Below, one piece after another: positions 1-12,605 of a stretch of 64,000 nucleotides of DNA. The notes below the pieces were generated by a model. It did no database searches. It was not told where the DNA came from and worked only from the letters and a program-made list of their open reading frames with translations. A program made the position numbers and the translations under genes. Position 1 is the first letter of the stretch, and every line of letters begins with the position of its first letter. This DNA comes from Flabesymbios commensalis. Taxonomy: Eukaryota; Annelida; Polychaeta; Terebellida; Flabelligeridae. The DNA lies in assembly GCA_964017125.1 (NCBI GenBank), contig OZ024909.1:49821580-49885579 (forward strand). The letters run 5' to 3'.

Positions 1-55
1 AGAAATAGAACAAATGTACATAAAGTGCACTACGATTATATGGTTATCATCTTAC

Positions 56-226
56 TTGGACAGCTGAAAGTATTGCATGATCTCGTCTTAGTACTTCTTC
101 CCACACAGTCTGCCCCATCACCTACTGGGGCAGGATCGTTACACTGTCTGGATCTGATTTGTTCTCCTCCTCCACAATCCTGACTGCAATCTGTCCAGTC
201 ATCCCATATACCCCACTCACCATCAA
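56..226 (-). CDS. TSP1 repeat exon (gene A, third TSP1 in the window)
   Basis: A 57-codon phase 1-1 exon, bounded on the minus strand by acceptor ctttgctag and donor gtaagatg. The translation has the full thrombospondin type-1 signature. It shows the WxxWxxW tryptophan ladder (WGIWDDW), the CSxxCGGG motif (CSQDCGGG) followed by basic residues (RSRQC), and exactly six cysteines, as expected for three disulfides. It ends with the typical C-x(4)-C spacing, SCNTFSC. TSP1 repeats act outside the cell and bind glycosaminoglycans and matrix or receptor proteins; they often carry C-mannose on the tryptophans. The partner of this protein cannot be told. It is clearly diverged from the duplicated TSP1 exon at 21521 and 27173, so it is an older repeat. 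Further exons probably lie beyond the left edge. Confidence 0.92.
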
Positions 227-2245
227 CTAGCAAAGAGAAAGATTGACTTGTTATTTCAATAGGAATATTTTTTAAAAAATTCTATGAACACGGCACTAGG
301 AAAACTGATTTTTGGCCAAAGGAAATCCCACGAAACAAATAATAGAATATGAACATGAACTCTCAACGACCGCCGCTTGTTTAATGTGCATTTTGCATGA
401 CATTTTTAGGTCTACTTTAATCTCATATTTAAAATGAAGCTTTAAATAGGAATATTTTATTTTCTTATTTTTGCATTAAATGGATGAGTATTTTAGTAAA
501 TGGGTTGCTTACTTTTTTCGGTCATTATAGCCAGATAAGTGACTTTGCAGGTTAAAATTAATACTGTGTTTTGCGTAATAAAAGTATGGTCAAAATGATA
601 ACATTATGTTCTCAATGGTAATTCAGTCAATATAAAGGCTTGTGATGATAATATGATGGTGCCTCTGAGTCTGAACCCTATTTATACGTTGTGTTATACG
701 AGTTCGACAAAAATGTTTAACAGATAAAAGTGATGCTCGCACTAGTTATTTGGTTAAAAACTATTGGTGATATGATATATGCTTATGGCATCTATTTATA
801 TCGACTTTGAATGAATGTTATAATAATGGTCAGTAGTCGGCCATTTTTAATTTAATCAAAATAAATTGCGCGGTTTTCCAGATATTACGCAAAGTAAAGT
901 CAACAATGCTGGATAATAAGTTAATAAGTCATTAGGTCAATAAGTCGGATTTGAATTTGATCAAGTTGAAAATGCTTAGCTATCTGGCAAAGTTTGCCAG
1001 ACATCCGGCATGCTAAAATTAATTATGACCGATGATCGACCATTTAAGTAGGTCAAAAGTTTTAAACCCCAAAAGGCACATCTACACAAAATATCAATCA
1101 GCGCAATAATGAAAAATCAATATAGAAACAGCTAAGGAATGTCTGAGTTGAAACATATAGAGTTGCATAAATATATAGTGAGAATAAAAAACAATGCCGG
1201 TTCAGTGTCGGTCATGTCATCACTGTTGTCCAGAAGAATTAAGTACAATAATAAACAAACGCGGAAATAATTCGGTAAAAGCGATCATCTGCAATGATCA
1301 TGTAGTTAGTCCCCAAGTTTTCCTAGTGTGCTTTTTGTTCTGGAGCACCGAATGTAATTGTGTGTATATAAATACATAAATATTTTGGTAAGTATCGTCT
1401 GTGTATTTTCGGGATTTTTTGTAAAAGCGTCCAACAAAATGTTCTCTTCCATCCAAAAAAGTGTCAGCATTTTATTCTTTTTGGGTGTGCAACGTTATTT
1501 AAAGTTCATGCAGGTCATTCAAATTGCCATATCGGAACTAATCATACATGTATGTACCTTTGAACTTGGCTCAACACTATTCCTGTGACATTTTTGTCTT
1601 GCATCTGAGCAGTGGAGCTTGGAAGGTTGGCCATGTTTTTAGAGGTAATGACTGTCGGGTTTTCAGAAGTCAACCCAGAGATTTGGAGGTAAATTGAGGA
1701 GTGGCCCTAGCTAAAGTATTAAGAATAAATACATTTCTATGCGATTCATACTGGGGTCTAAGAGGCTGTTGTAAAGGCGTGGTAGGCCTATGCGTTATGT
1801 GGACACTTGTGTGGATATCACATATGATGTTCACGAGTAAGCTGTATATTTGAACACTCACATGCATGGATGGCTACATGAGGGCTTCAAGTGTTTTGGT
1901 GTGCTTGTTCTCATACACTTTGCAATTTTTCACAATGATGAATAATCGTAATTTTCGATTTGACGACTGTATGAAATATATAAAACAGTGAAAAAAAACA
2001 TAAATTTAAAATGATAAACGCCTGTATATTGTGTGACCTTCATTCGGTATCACAGGAGGGTATATATCGTGGTGACGACCTTGTACATTAAATTTCAGTA
2101 TCTATTATTTCAGAAGTTGAGAATCGCTGTAGTCAAAATACATCTTGCATTTAACTACTCATCTTAAAATTTAAATATGACCATTCTAAGGAAATGAGAA
2201 TATCCAGATTCGAATATTCGACATTGATTTATCGCCTTACACTCT
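227..2245. other. Gene A intron, no gene recognised
   Basis: AT-rich intronic DNA. Short open frames on both strands have no domain signature and no credible splice boundaries. The only local structure noted is a 19-bp palindrome (TCTGGCAAAGTTTGCCAGA, 983-1001). Confidence 0.6.
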
Positions 2246-2595
2246 AGTAGTAGTAAGTTATTGCTGTATGTCACTTTTCGGCACCAATGGTCATTTAAGT
2301 GACATTGTAGTATGATAAAACAGTGCAGTCCATTGATGAGTTGAATGATGTACAGATGATGACGTCAGGATGAAGTGATAGGGTATAATGGGTTGTTGAG
2401 AGTGTTTTCTTTAACTGTTCTGGGCATGTCTAGGGGATTTACTCCCGACATGCACAGCATACGGGGACTCGTTTGTTGTTTGAAACACGGATCCACTACC
2501 TTCGGGGTCGGATAGTCTCCAGAGTAACAAAAGTTGAGGCTAACTCCATTCATCCCACGTGGGAGACCTAATGTCAAACACTCTGTTGTCGGTTG
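2246..2595. repeat. Rearranged copy of a TIR element related to 22660-22920
   Basis: Positions 2270-2400 ('cacttttcggcaccaatgg', then 'aatgatgtacagatgatga') match 22785-22900 in direct orientation. Positions about 2510-2590 ('agtctccagagtaacaa', 'attcatccca') match the reverse complement of 22662-22742. The piece starts beside a short (TAG)n run, like the other members. It is a non-coding DNA-transposon fragment whose two parts are inverted relative to the copy in the tandem duplication. Confidence 0.6.
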
Positions 2596-3820
2596 TTTTA
2601 CTCTTTCAGTCCAGAACACTTTTGTATAAATCTGAGTGCTTGGACAGAATACTTTTCAGTTTCAGTGTATTTTTGTGACGCACAAAGCTGCTGCGAGCGG
2701 CACTCAGTTTAACCACGGCTGCCACAGCCAATATCACTGATGCGGGAGCTGCAACTAGTCTAAATCTAGGTATTGCATTGAATATTATATTGAAACAATG
2801 TGGTGAAAATATAGCATTTGCATGGCGGTTATTGGCAGCCATCTTGTCTATTGACCTCTAGATGACATTGAAACGTGAAAATATCCATTCCAATGGAATC
2901 AATGTATTACAAATAGTCACAAATTTGGTATTACATTAGATTCTATGTATATTATGTCAAAAGTTAAAAATTCAAGCCGGCCCGTTGTGGCCATTTCGAA
3001 TTGATGCAAATAAGTTTTATTTCAAATTTATTGCGTACATATCAAAACAACTTCCATAAATTTTTTGGTCAAATGAGCTCAGTAAAATATTTCTATTAAA
3101 TGCTTTGTGGCAGCCATTTTGAAAAATTGGCACTGTGTGGAAAGCACACACAGGAAACTTTTTGTTTATTCATCCCCAATATATTTGGCACATGTTGCGA
3201 AAAATTCAGCTTTTACCTATTTTTTCCGTGTTATCCTAATGCTCCTGGACTACTAAACCAGCAGTGAAATTATTCAAATATCACTAACAAGTATATGTGC
3301 AGATACGCAATATAAATTAACACAAATATTACCACTACAAAGATCAATGACACAAACAATCAACAATGACTATAAAAATCACAAAGCAATGTCTGTGTCG
3401 AAACAAATTAATACAGTTGTATAAATAATTATATGTTATCTCATACCAAGGTTTGTATTGTCAGGGGCGTGTACAGGGGGTGGGGGGATTCAGCTAAATT
3501 TTACCTGTTGACCCCCCCCCCCCTCCCCCATATCGGACAGCTGCGCTGGCCAGATAATGTTTTTTTCCCCAGGATGATACAGCTATTAAGATTTAGAGAA
3601 AACAAATGTGTCCACCGGTAAGGGCGGGCAAACATCGGTTTTTTCCCCACGGGGATTTTTTTCTCATTGTCGTTTATTTACCATTCTGTGACCAGAGCAG
3701 TCTCTCCCTATCGGCACGAGAGGCTCTGGTTTATCCAATCGATCTAGGTCAACTAGCCAGCCAGAATGACACTGGCCAATCAGCGGCGTACTATTAAAAA
3801 CAGGGTGCATACGCGCAATC
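2596..3820. other. Gene A intron, no gene recognised
   Basis: Intronic DNA. A minus-strand frame at 2606-2842 (78 codons, Ala/Val-rich, from an 'aagatggctgcc' context) has no recognisable domain. A 14-bp C run lies near 3516-3530 in a G/C-biased patch (3460-3540). Nothing else can be supported. Confidence 0.5.
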
Positions 3821-4884
3821 ATAGTAGGGTCCAAAACCATGATTCCGTGACCAACCTTCTGCAAGTAACGTTTGACGGTTGTGTTGGGTAGCTTGAGGTA
3901 TTTGTAAAAAAATAAGCTCCTACGCCTCTTTTAAAAAGGCGGGCGGGATTTTTCAGAGCGTTAAATCCAAAATGGCCGCCATCGGTCACGGTGATAGGCA
4001 AGAATTCACTTATTTCATCCACTGGTCTCCCAGTGATACACATTTTTTTAATGCATTTATGTGGGAAATTGATTTATTGAGATCATAGTAGTATTATTCA
4101 ACATATAAGTGTGAAAATGTAAGATTTATACCCCCAAAATAGGAAGATGCGTCACCGAGTGGTGCAATCCGTTATAAACAGCTAACTTTTGATCTGGCTG
4201 ACCTAAAATTTCATGTAACACCTCTTTTTTATATATTGTTTAGGTGGGAAATCGATTTGTGAGGTTATTTTGAAAATTGTGTGCTTCCTTCATGTGAAAA
4301 TCCAAAATGGCCGCCGTTCAGCATAAGGTAAAGCCCAAAATGATAAATTCACAGTGAATCAATTAAAAATGTTATGTGCTCTGCTATTTGAGGTTCCAAA
4401 AAATAGTACAAGTAAGTTGTAAAACATTTATTTCAATAAAAACATAATCTGATATTCAGCAAAATAACGTTAACAGAACAATAATTGACTCGAAATGATA
4501 AACATTATTAATAAAACCTTATGAAACTATTTAGAAATAAAATCACAATCTAAGATATCTTGTAAAAATTCATAAAAGACTAGTAGGCACAGGTTAAAAT
4601 ACTATTATAATGATATTTAAAGGTATAGTCAACTGTTAAAATACGCAGGACATGGGTCCCCCAGAATGCAATAGTGCCCGTGGGTATACCATAATAGTAC
4701 TGTATGCATTTCATACCAAAAGCCGCATTAAGAGCAATTTCCCAAATCACAGTCCATATACTTGAGCGATATCTATGACTTAATAATTCCACCAATGCTC
4801 TTATCTAGGTGTTGTGTTTGAAAACTAAATGACTGTATTACTGCGGACATCTCAAAACAGCTGACCCCCACGCATGTGTTGACA

Positions 4885-4950
4885 ATGCTGGTTTAATGTT
4901 GGGCCAGCGTCGCAGACGTTGGTCTAACATCAAAACAGCGTTGGGTGAGT
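4885..4950. repeat. Dispersed GGGCCAGCGTCGCAGACG motif
   Basis: One unit of the motif family described at 24545-25150, carrying 'gggccagcgtcgcagacg'. It lies inside the palindromic element; the opposite arm has a related unit near 6885-6935. Confidence 0.7.
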
Positions 4951-5189
4951 GTCTCGTTGGAGTAGTATCCATAGTCCTGCAATGAGGTTGAATTACTCAG
5001 CTGAATGCGATCATTCAACCTGTACTGTATACTGAAGGCCTACACGTCACATACGCTTGCGAATTCAGAACATGTCATAGCAATGTTCCTAACATGCTAA
5101 ATGCAAATTTTGTTAACACCATAGTATTCAACTCCCACATTGAAAAACCCCAGTAAGTTGATTGATTTTAAACATGTGTTACAATAGTT

Positions 5190-5519
5190 TTAATAGAAAA
5201 CGTTACACGAATCAGTGCCTCGTTCAATAGCATCAAGTACGTCACAAGAATGACTCACACTCTGAATCATTTGTTCTTTGCTTGGATGTGGTGGAAGTTT
5301 TGCCAGGAGATCTACGTTGGTATACCGTATTTGTTTGAAATGACCATTAATAATTTCCCATCCATGGCAAATCGGAGAAGGATGGTTTCTGAGCTCTGGA
5401 TGGCACTGAAAATAGGCTAAATAATTACTATGCATATTATGTAAATTTAGGCTGACATTATTTGGTGGCAGGCGCATTAGATAATTCTTCTTTTGTCCAT
5501 TCCATTTGAGAGCTCGCAA
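5190..5519 (-). pseudogene. Transposon coding remnant, left arm of palindrome
   Basis: A 109-codon open frame, homologous to the plus-strand frame at 5962-6201 in the opposite arm. Shared segments include 'NGH...RYT..DL.A.LP', 'IQSVS' and 'TDSCNVFY'. Survival of the same reading frame in two arms that otherwise differ by substitutions and indels suggests a real, once-translated tail of a transposon protein. No catalytic motif is visible and I do not recognise the family. The frame ends with a stop after CNVFY. Confidence 0.45.
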
Positions 5520-5961
5520 ACCAGCTTCGAAAAACTTTTATTATAACTTTGCTGGGATCCCCTTTTTAAACGAATTGGCATAAATTAATGTTTAAGATCG
5601 TTCATGAGTTATCCCGGTGTATTTGTCCCAAATTTGTCAACCAACAGCTGGCTCGACTAGATATGCTACATGAAGTGCTAATAACATCAGGGTGCCACGA
5701 TGTAAAACTACCTTTTTAAAAAAAAGCATAAAAGATAAATTTGGTTATAAACGTCCACCACCTTATTACTATTCCAGTTTATGAGCAGCTTCCATCTGGC
5801 ACACTCGTCTGTGTCGCGGAATGTCACAGTTATCTTTTATGCGCCTCCCACCGGATAATATCAGCCTAAATTTACATATTATGCGTGCTAATTATTTAGC
5901 CAATATTTAGCGCCATGCAGAACTTAGAAACCATCCTTCTCCCATTGGCCATGGATGAGAA

Positions 5962-6201
5962 ATGATGAATGGTCATTGCAGACCAGTACGCTATACCAAG
6001 TTAGATCTCCCAGCAGTTCTTCCACACACCCAAGCAAAGAACAAATGGTTGACTGCTCTGATTCAGAGTGTGAGTCAGAATTATTTGAATCAGATTCTGA
6101 CTCAGACTGATGACAATTGTTGCTTCAAAGATCATTCTCGTGACGTACCTGATGCTATTGCACGGGACACCGATTCATGTAACGTTTTCTATAAAAACTA
6201 A
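5962..6201 (+). pseudogene. Transposon coding remnant, right arm of palindrome
   Basis: A 79-codon frame, the inverted partner of 5190-5519. It keeps 'NGHCRPVRYTKLDLPAVLP', 'IQSVSQ' and 'DTDSCNVFY'. It has an extra insert (roughly LNQILTQTDDNCCFK) not found in the left arm, and the upstream part matching the left arm is interrupted. It is a decayed fragment of an unrecognised transposon protein. Confidence 0.45.
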
Positions 6202-8020
6202 ACTGTACACTTGTTTAAAATATTTCAACTTACTGTTTTTTTTTCAGTGTGAGAGTGCGATACTATGGTGTTGTCAAAATTTGCATGTAACATGTTAGCA
6301 ACATTCCTATGACATTTTTCTTCACTTTTTTAATTATATAATTACTCTAGTCATTATCAGTTCATATTAGGAACAGACCGATATTTTTGTATTTAAGTAT
6401 ATTTTTGTCTTTAAGCATATTTTGCCATGATTAATTCATAGTTTTGATAGTTTTGGTTCATTTGAATATTTATATGCAATCAGTAATACATATCATGATA
6501 ATATTATTTTGTGGCTGTGCCTACTACTAGTTTTGTATGAATGTTCACAAGATATTTTAGATTGTGATTTTCAGTTTTATATAATTTCACTAGGTTTTAT
6601 TAATTATATTAATCATTTAGAGTCAATTATTGTTATTATTTATGTTATTTTGCTGAATATCAGATGATGTTTTCGTTGAAATACAACTTGCGTTTAATGT
6701 TTTTTGTAACCTCAAATAGCAGAGAACATAACATTTTTAATTGATTCACTATGAATTCAGCATTTATACTTTTCCTTATGCTGGACGGCGACCATCTTAG
6801 ATTTTCACATAAAGGAAGCACATAATTTTAAAAATAACCCCACAAATCGATTCCCCACTCCAAAAATATAGAAATGTTACACCAACGTCTGTGACGCTGG
6901 CCCAGCATTAAACTAACAGTGGGTGAGTATACACTGTTTGCTGGGAAAGCCCCCATGCCAATACATACGTGGGGGTCAGCTGTTTCGAGATCCCCACAGT
7001 AATACAGTCAGTTAGATTTCAAACACAACGCCCAGATAAGAGCATTTGTAGAATTATTAACTCATAGATGTCGCTCAAGTACATGGACTTGCTATGATTT
7101 GGGAACTTGCTCTTAATGCGGCGTTTGGTATGAAATGCATACAGTATTATTATTGTATACCCACGGGCACTATAGTATTCTGGGGATCCGTGTCCTGCGA
7201 ATTTTAACAGTTGACTATACCTTTAAATACCGTGATAATAGTATTTTTGGCTGTGCCTACTAGTCTTGTATGAATTTTCACAAGATATCTTAGATTGTGA
7301 TTTTAATTTTAAATAGTTTCACCAGGTTTTATTTAAAATGTTCATCATTTCGAGTCAATTGTTGTTTTTCTTTATGTTATTTTGCTGAATATCAGATGAT
7401 GTTTTCGTTGAAATAATGTTTCACAACTTATTCGTATTGTTTTTTGTAACCTCAAATAAAGAGCACATAACATTTTTAATTGATTCACTATGAATTGATC
7501 ATTTTGGGCTTTTCCTTATGCTGAACGGCGGCCATCTTGGATTTTTACATGAAGGAAGCACACAATTTCAAAAATAACCCCACAAATCGATTACCCACCC
7601 CAAAAAAATATAAAAAAGAGGTGTTACATGCAATTTTAGGTCAGCCAGATCATTAGTTAGCTGTTTATAACGGATTGCACCCCTCGTTGACGCGTTTTCC
7701 TACTCTGGGGGTATAAATCTTACATTTTTACATTTATATGGTAAATACTACTACTATGACCTCAATAAATCCATTTCCTACATAAATGCATTTAAAAATG
7801 TCTTCCACTGGGAGACCAGTGGATGAAATAAGTGAATTCTTGCTTTTCACCGTGACCGATGGCGGCCATTTTGTATTTTACGCTCTGAAAAATTTCGCCC
7901 GCCTTTTTAAAAGAGACGTAGGAGCTTAATTTTTTACAAATACCTTAAGCTATCTAAAACAACCGTCAAACGTTACTTGCAGAAGGTTGGTCACGGAATC
8001 ATGGTTTTAGACCCTACTAT

Positions 8021-8934
8021 ATGGCCAGAAATAGTTATCTATTTCTGATAGTGGGTCATATCAATATCAAAGCAAAATAATTGAAAACCATGGGACTAAT
8101 AATATCGCATGATATCTTGCTTCTTGCATTATTGAGTGTGAGTAAAAACCTGGTAAAATTATAAATGCATGTACTGCATAAATTACATGCGATCACCCCC
8201 CTCAGATGATAAATAATATGGTTGTGTTGATTATTACCGGACAAGAACCCCGTACACATCGTGCACAAGTAGGTTATCAAAAAGTCAATGACTATTTGTT
8301 CTCGAAACTGTAATAAATTTGATTGTTTTTAACTATTTTTCAGAATTTTTTTGACGGATTCTTTCAGCTTTGAACAAATAGATGAACATGTCCTTGATCG
8401 GTCGGATCACACCATATCATGGTACATAGTATGTATTATTAAAAGCATTGTTTTCAACGGATTGCATTCTTAAAGCACAATTGTATTTATATAGCCTACG
8501 TATTAACTAGGCACCGATAACTACAGGCATTTCCACCATCTTGTAAACATTGTAAAGTTTGCCCAGATTGATGACACTACCGCCTTGACCACTTTGTAGA
8601 ACGAACGAAGAGCCGATTAGGGCTGAATATGCCAACTTTGCATGCCAATTAGTTGGCATGCAAATCGTGTCTCCGGCCAAAACTGATATATTCGTCATAG
8701 TGGATTAAAAGTACAAAGTTTGATGGATACGAATTATTGATAATATATATTTGGGTTATAATGCCGAAAGCGCGCATTGATCCGTCATTGGGAAATGTTG
8801 TAAAAGGTGAGTTTAATGGCGTTGGTGGGAATTGTGTTCAATTGTGTACAAATCCATGTCCACCCTTTACTTTATGTCTACCTTGAATGAGTATAGGCTG
8901 TTCCATTTCAACAGGAGGTATCGTTTGGCACGTT
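8021..8934. other. Spacer between two transposons, no gene recognised
   Basis: About 0.9 kb between the palindromic element and the 11.9-kb TIR element. A 63-codon minus-strand frame (8507-8698) has balanced composition (contains VLQSGQGGSVINLGKLYNVY) but no known domain, no clear splice sites and no homologous copy in the window. A short palindrome (ttgcatgccaattagttggcatgcaa, centred near 8650) lies inside it. Confidence 0.4.
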
Positions 8935-9330
8935 TACTGGAGGAGCTAGCTAGGGTTGAGTAGAACTCTCGAGGTTCATTGGGTATGACTTTAAAGGTTG
9001 ATTATAATAATGTCTGGAGATCCAAAAAAGTTTGAAGCCATGTTTCAGCTCATGGCCATTTGACCTCGATATGGGGTCAAAGGTCACACAAATCGATAAA
9101 ATTTAAATCTCCGTTACATAGTCATATTTATACTTTATGACTTTATACTTTATGACGTAATATGTGGTCAGAGGTCACAAAGATCAATAAGAAACAAAAA
9201 CTTGTTATAATTCATGTTTATACTCACATTTTCAGAAAATCCACACTGATTACAAATATATACCTTATGTTTCCTAAAAATGCCATTGAAATTTGTTTAG
9301 AGTATGATGGGGTCAATGGTCACAGAAACA
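8935..9330 (+). repeat. Left terminal inverted repeat of the 11.9-kb element
   Basis: Matches the reverse complement of about 20490-20839. Conserved blocks are 'tagggttgag', 'aatgtctggagatccaaa', 'catttgacctc' and 'tatggggtcaaaggtcac'. The phrase 'tatgacgtaatatg' followed by 'ggtca' is also repeated inside. Divergence by eye is moderate, so the insertion is not recent. Confidence 0.75.
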
Positions 9331-10639
9331 AAAATTAAATCTTCATGGTCTCGTAAAATTGTAATAATTTTAATTTAATGCTGATTACAAATATATAAAT
9401 AATATTTGCTTTAATTAATTTATATAATAATAACATTACTAATTTAATGTTATTTTATAATTGTAATTTGTTATATAATTTAATTAGGACTAATATTACA
9501 CTTGTAATATGATTAGTAAATTTAGGACATATTTATTATTTACGTCATAATCATTAAATGTAATCAGAACTGTATTTATAATTCAGGTCTGATTACATGT
9601 GATAAATTCTTCTCGTATCTGAAACAACGCAGAAGTATACAGATCACACATTAAACAGTTTAATACAAAGGTGTTACTTTATGTAACTTTTATCTTTATC
9701 ATGCTGATCATGCTTGTTTAAGTCTGTGTGGATATGGAAACATCATACTTTATACATTTCAAATTGTTTATCTTCCTGCCTAATCTATATTCAAAAAACT
9801 TCTATCAATACAATTTAGTGCAAAGGAAATATGAATAGAACTTCCAGCAAGACTTTTCAGACTTCAAAACTAGAAGAGGTAACGAGAGTGACCAATTTAA
9901 ATTCTGGAACATTTTCCTTGACGACATAATGCCTATCATAAGAGACGTAACACATTCGCACCGCGTTGGGTACTGGAAGTTACATCTCTCAGCAGTCAAG
10001 TAATTATTTGATTAGTTATTATTTTTTGCCATCAGGAAAATACAGTAATATTGATTAAAATAACTTTTTACACTTGGTAAAAAACATAATATTTAAAGCT
10101 GGCAGTTTTAAGGTAACTCTCTTAAAAATTGATTTTTTGCTATCAATTATGTAGGCCTACTATTATCAATAAAAAAAATCTTTAGACAAATTTTGAATAA
10201 CAAAGAACGTCAAGACTACAAACCGTAGTGTATTGCGACAATCGTCAAGTTTTGTTAGAAACTAATAATAGCAATAGGCCTAGTTGATTATTCTGGTTGA
10301 AGGTTTATACAATGTTAAAAGCGATACCCCATTTCCATACTTTTCTACGAAACTACAAACAATAACTGTATTTATATCTTTAAAATAATATACACAATTT
10401 TTTTGTAGAAGAGCAATACCACTATTTTACGCATGTGGACGAACAAATTACAGTCGGTGGGTTCCTATATATTATGAAGACTGTTTAAACTGTGAAAAGG
10501 ACTTTTCAGAAGTATATAATGCATACCGCGAGGGAGATTTCGTTGTCCATCACACTCTACGATATGTAAGTGGTATAGTCATGCAGAATATTGGCAAAAT
10601 TTACCCTAACCTGGAAATTCATACAGAAGTTTATATTTT

Positions 10640-10860
10640 GATTGATTTGTGTTCAGCAGAGGCTAGAGTCATCATTTCCACCGGGAGTACTAAATTTCAC
10701 CCAGTGGCAATTTTTAATTTGCATATTTCCAAGATGGCCGCCAATCGCTAAACTCATATCTAAAAATGTCATATTTGTTCAAATTTTCTGATAATTGAGT
10801 CGATTTCCATCAAACCAAAAGCCATCAGTATATCTATGATATTAGAAGAATTTATTGGAG
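10640..10860 (+). repeat. Inner inverted repeat, left copy
   Basis: Matches the reverse complement of about 17070-17290. Shared blocks are 'gattgatttgtgtt', 'agaggctaga', 'gtggcaattttt', 'gcatatttccaagatggccg' and 'gtcgatttc'. It is separated from the terminal TIR by about 1.3 kb on this side and about 3.2 kb on the other. Confidence 0.7.
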
Positions 10861-11009
10861 GTCAAGGTCAAAGATCAAGACCATTTTATGGGTCTGGTAA
10901 GGCTAGAAAAGAAGGCATCTAATGTGGCTCGTGAGCTATTTTCTGATTACGATTATTCACAAAATCACCGAAGCGGAAAGCGTACGAAAACATATTTGTG
11001 AAAACTGTC

Positions 11010-12605
11010 TGCTCGATTTATGCACAACAATATTCCAGAAAGTTATGGCGGCCATTTTTCAAGATGGCGGACATTTCCAGCATGAAAATCACTTTCTTGA
11101 TAGTTTTCTCCAAACTTGTGCGATTTTAATGATCTTGGTATCAAATCATACATTTTGACCATGCGGAATCTGAATTTCGACCTCTGGAATTCAGTAAAAG
11201 CTAATATTACAAAATATGAGACAAAGAGTTAAAATACATCATGTTGGTTAGCATGAAATGTAGTCTCGATCTAAGGCAGAAGCAGCATAGACTAGACATA
11301 GGCCCACTTAGAAATAAAACTACTTGGAAGAAATATACTGTAATGCAGTGAAGAACATAACAGTTTCAGTCAGATTACAAGATCTCAACGTCAACCCTGG
11401 TAATAATTGCCCTTGCAGTGCGACTCAACCTCACACATGCAACTGCATAGTTTGGTGCAAGCCTGACCAAAGCGGTGTCACTTAAACCACCCATGACATT
11501 CTGATTCACAGCCACGTTTATCAGCTGCTGTCATCCCACCGCAACAGTCGAATGTCTCTCCAGAAGACCTGCCAAATATTGTCTTCCTCGTCCATACTCA
11601 GTCTGCAGAACACGCTATGTCTGGCTGGCATACTGTTGACTCCTTATGATGCCCGTCTGGTGACAGCTCCTTGCAAACATCTCCAATCTTGCCTCATCGA
11701 CGCCCTCAGCTGTGCTGGACCTGTCATACATTCGGACCCAAACCTACATAAGATTTCCATGTCATCGTCGATTACTGTTGATGGCAACTAACTTAATTTG
11801 CGGAAGACATCAGTTATCTCATTACATATATCACATCTGCTTTCCTTTGTCGCAGAAGGTAGACACAACATCAAATCCCGTGATTGGTGAAGGCGTGAAT
11901 GCCCAGCAGCCCCTGCTCTTCTGTGGCCCAAATGGAGACGCACAGTCCATGGACAGTAATCCATCTGCAGTGCTGGCTTGGCCACATGCAATTCATAGCT
12001 GGTGTAGACCAGTCTCTCAGAAAGCTGACATCATACTGACCGACTGCTATGCAAATAATGTCAGTGTCACTAGCTTTTGCCATCAGGACTCCTTTGGGGC
12101 CTCCTCATTTTGTCGCATAATTGGTATGTTAGAAGATCATCATGTCCGCCTCCTCGTGAGTACAGAGGGCGAATTCGATCATGTGGCTGCTGGTGAAATC
12201 TTCTTTTGATATCAATGATCATAATGCGCCAGCTGGATGGAATTTTGCACTTGTTTGACACCCTTAATCTCACTGACGTCCTCGCTGAAGTTGACTTGCC
12301 TTCAATTTTCACACTATTTGACCTGTATACGTTGAACACAATGTCCGTCCTATTGTGCTTGACAGAGTGTACCTGTATTGTGGAGAGAACATCAAATGTG
12401 GCATATTCTTCAAATGTCCTTGAGCTCCTTGGTGACTTGGTGCTCATGATGGCTGCATGGTATGCTCAGTACCTTATTTTGTTGTGCAGTCACACCAAAT
12501 GTTCCACCATCAGCCTTGACGACTGCGTTCGCTCGTTCAAGAGCCTGGCCAATAATTATTGGTGAGAAGTTTCGGCTCGATTTATGCACAATAACATTTC
12601 AGTTC
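11010..12605. repeat. Segment bracketed by a short direct repeat
   Basis: 'gctcgatttatgcacaacaa' at about 11012 recurs as 'gctcgatttatgcacaataa' at about 12574, both followed by a similar 'ttccag/tttcag'. The 1.5 kb between holds the minus-strand nuclease-family remnant, so this may be a separately inserted or duplicated block. The length of the repeat (about 30 bp) is longer than most target duplications. Confidence 0.4.
11780..12450 (-). pseudogene. Decayed transposon gene of the EEAD/DTD/HxxTGCDT family (minus strand)
   Basis: Open fragments 12070-12447 and 11871-12083 overlap in different frames. The upper one reads TFEEYATFDVL, then NRTDIVFNVYRSNSVK, then VRLRVSNKCKIPSSWR. This matches the widespread invertebrate 'FEEYA...DVVFDVYR..SLK...RRRV....K.P.NW' block. 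The lower one has DTDIICIAV, and then HAFT followed by NHG where the family has HAFTGCDT. At least one frame change separates them and the conserved GCDT is lost, so it is not functional. The family is an uncharacterised, transposon-associated protein; an XPG/FEN-like nuclease role is a suggestion from the spacing of acidic motifs. It runs opposite to the paralogue at 17554-20162. Confidence 0.6.

Larger units (their letters stand above)
3821..8020. mobile_element. 4.2-kb palindromic (foldback) transposon
   Basis: The two halves are inverted copies of each other. The left end 'atagtagggtccaaaacc' is mirrored at the right end by 'ggttttagaccctactat'. Further mirrored blocks are 3840-4060 with 7790-8010, 4130-4330 with 7500-7730, 4580-4800 with 7010-7240, and 5190-5460 with 5860-6200. 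Arms are about 1.7 and 2.2 kb around a spacer near 5540-5840. The right arm also carries an internal direct duplication (about 6508-6860 and 7239-7580). Long inverted arms with short coding remnants are typical of foldback-type DNA transposons. The superfamily is not recognised and no target-site duplication is clear. It lies in a gene A intron. Confidence 0.8.

Noticed and set aside
8507-8698. 63-codon minus-strand frame as a host gene
   Set aside because: Composition is plausible, but it has no domain, no paralogue in the window and no splice or promoter support.
11552-12209. 165-codon plus-strand frame and its upstream neighbour as a gene
   Set aside because: It is the antisense shadow of the minus-strand transposon remnant, which has recognisable family motifs.
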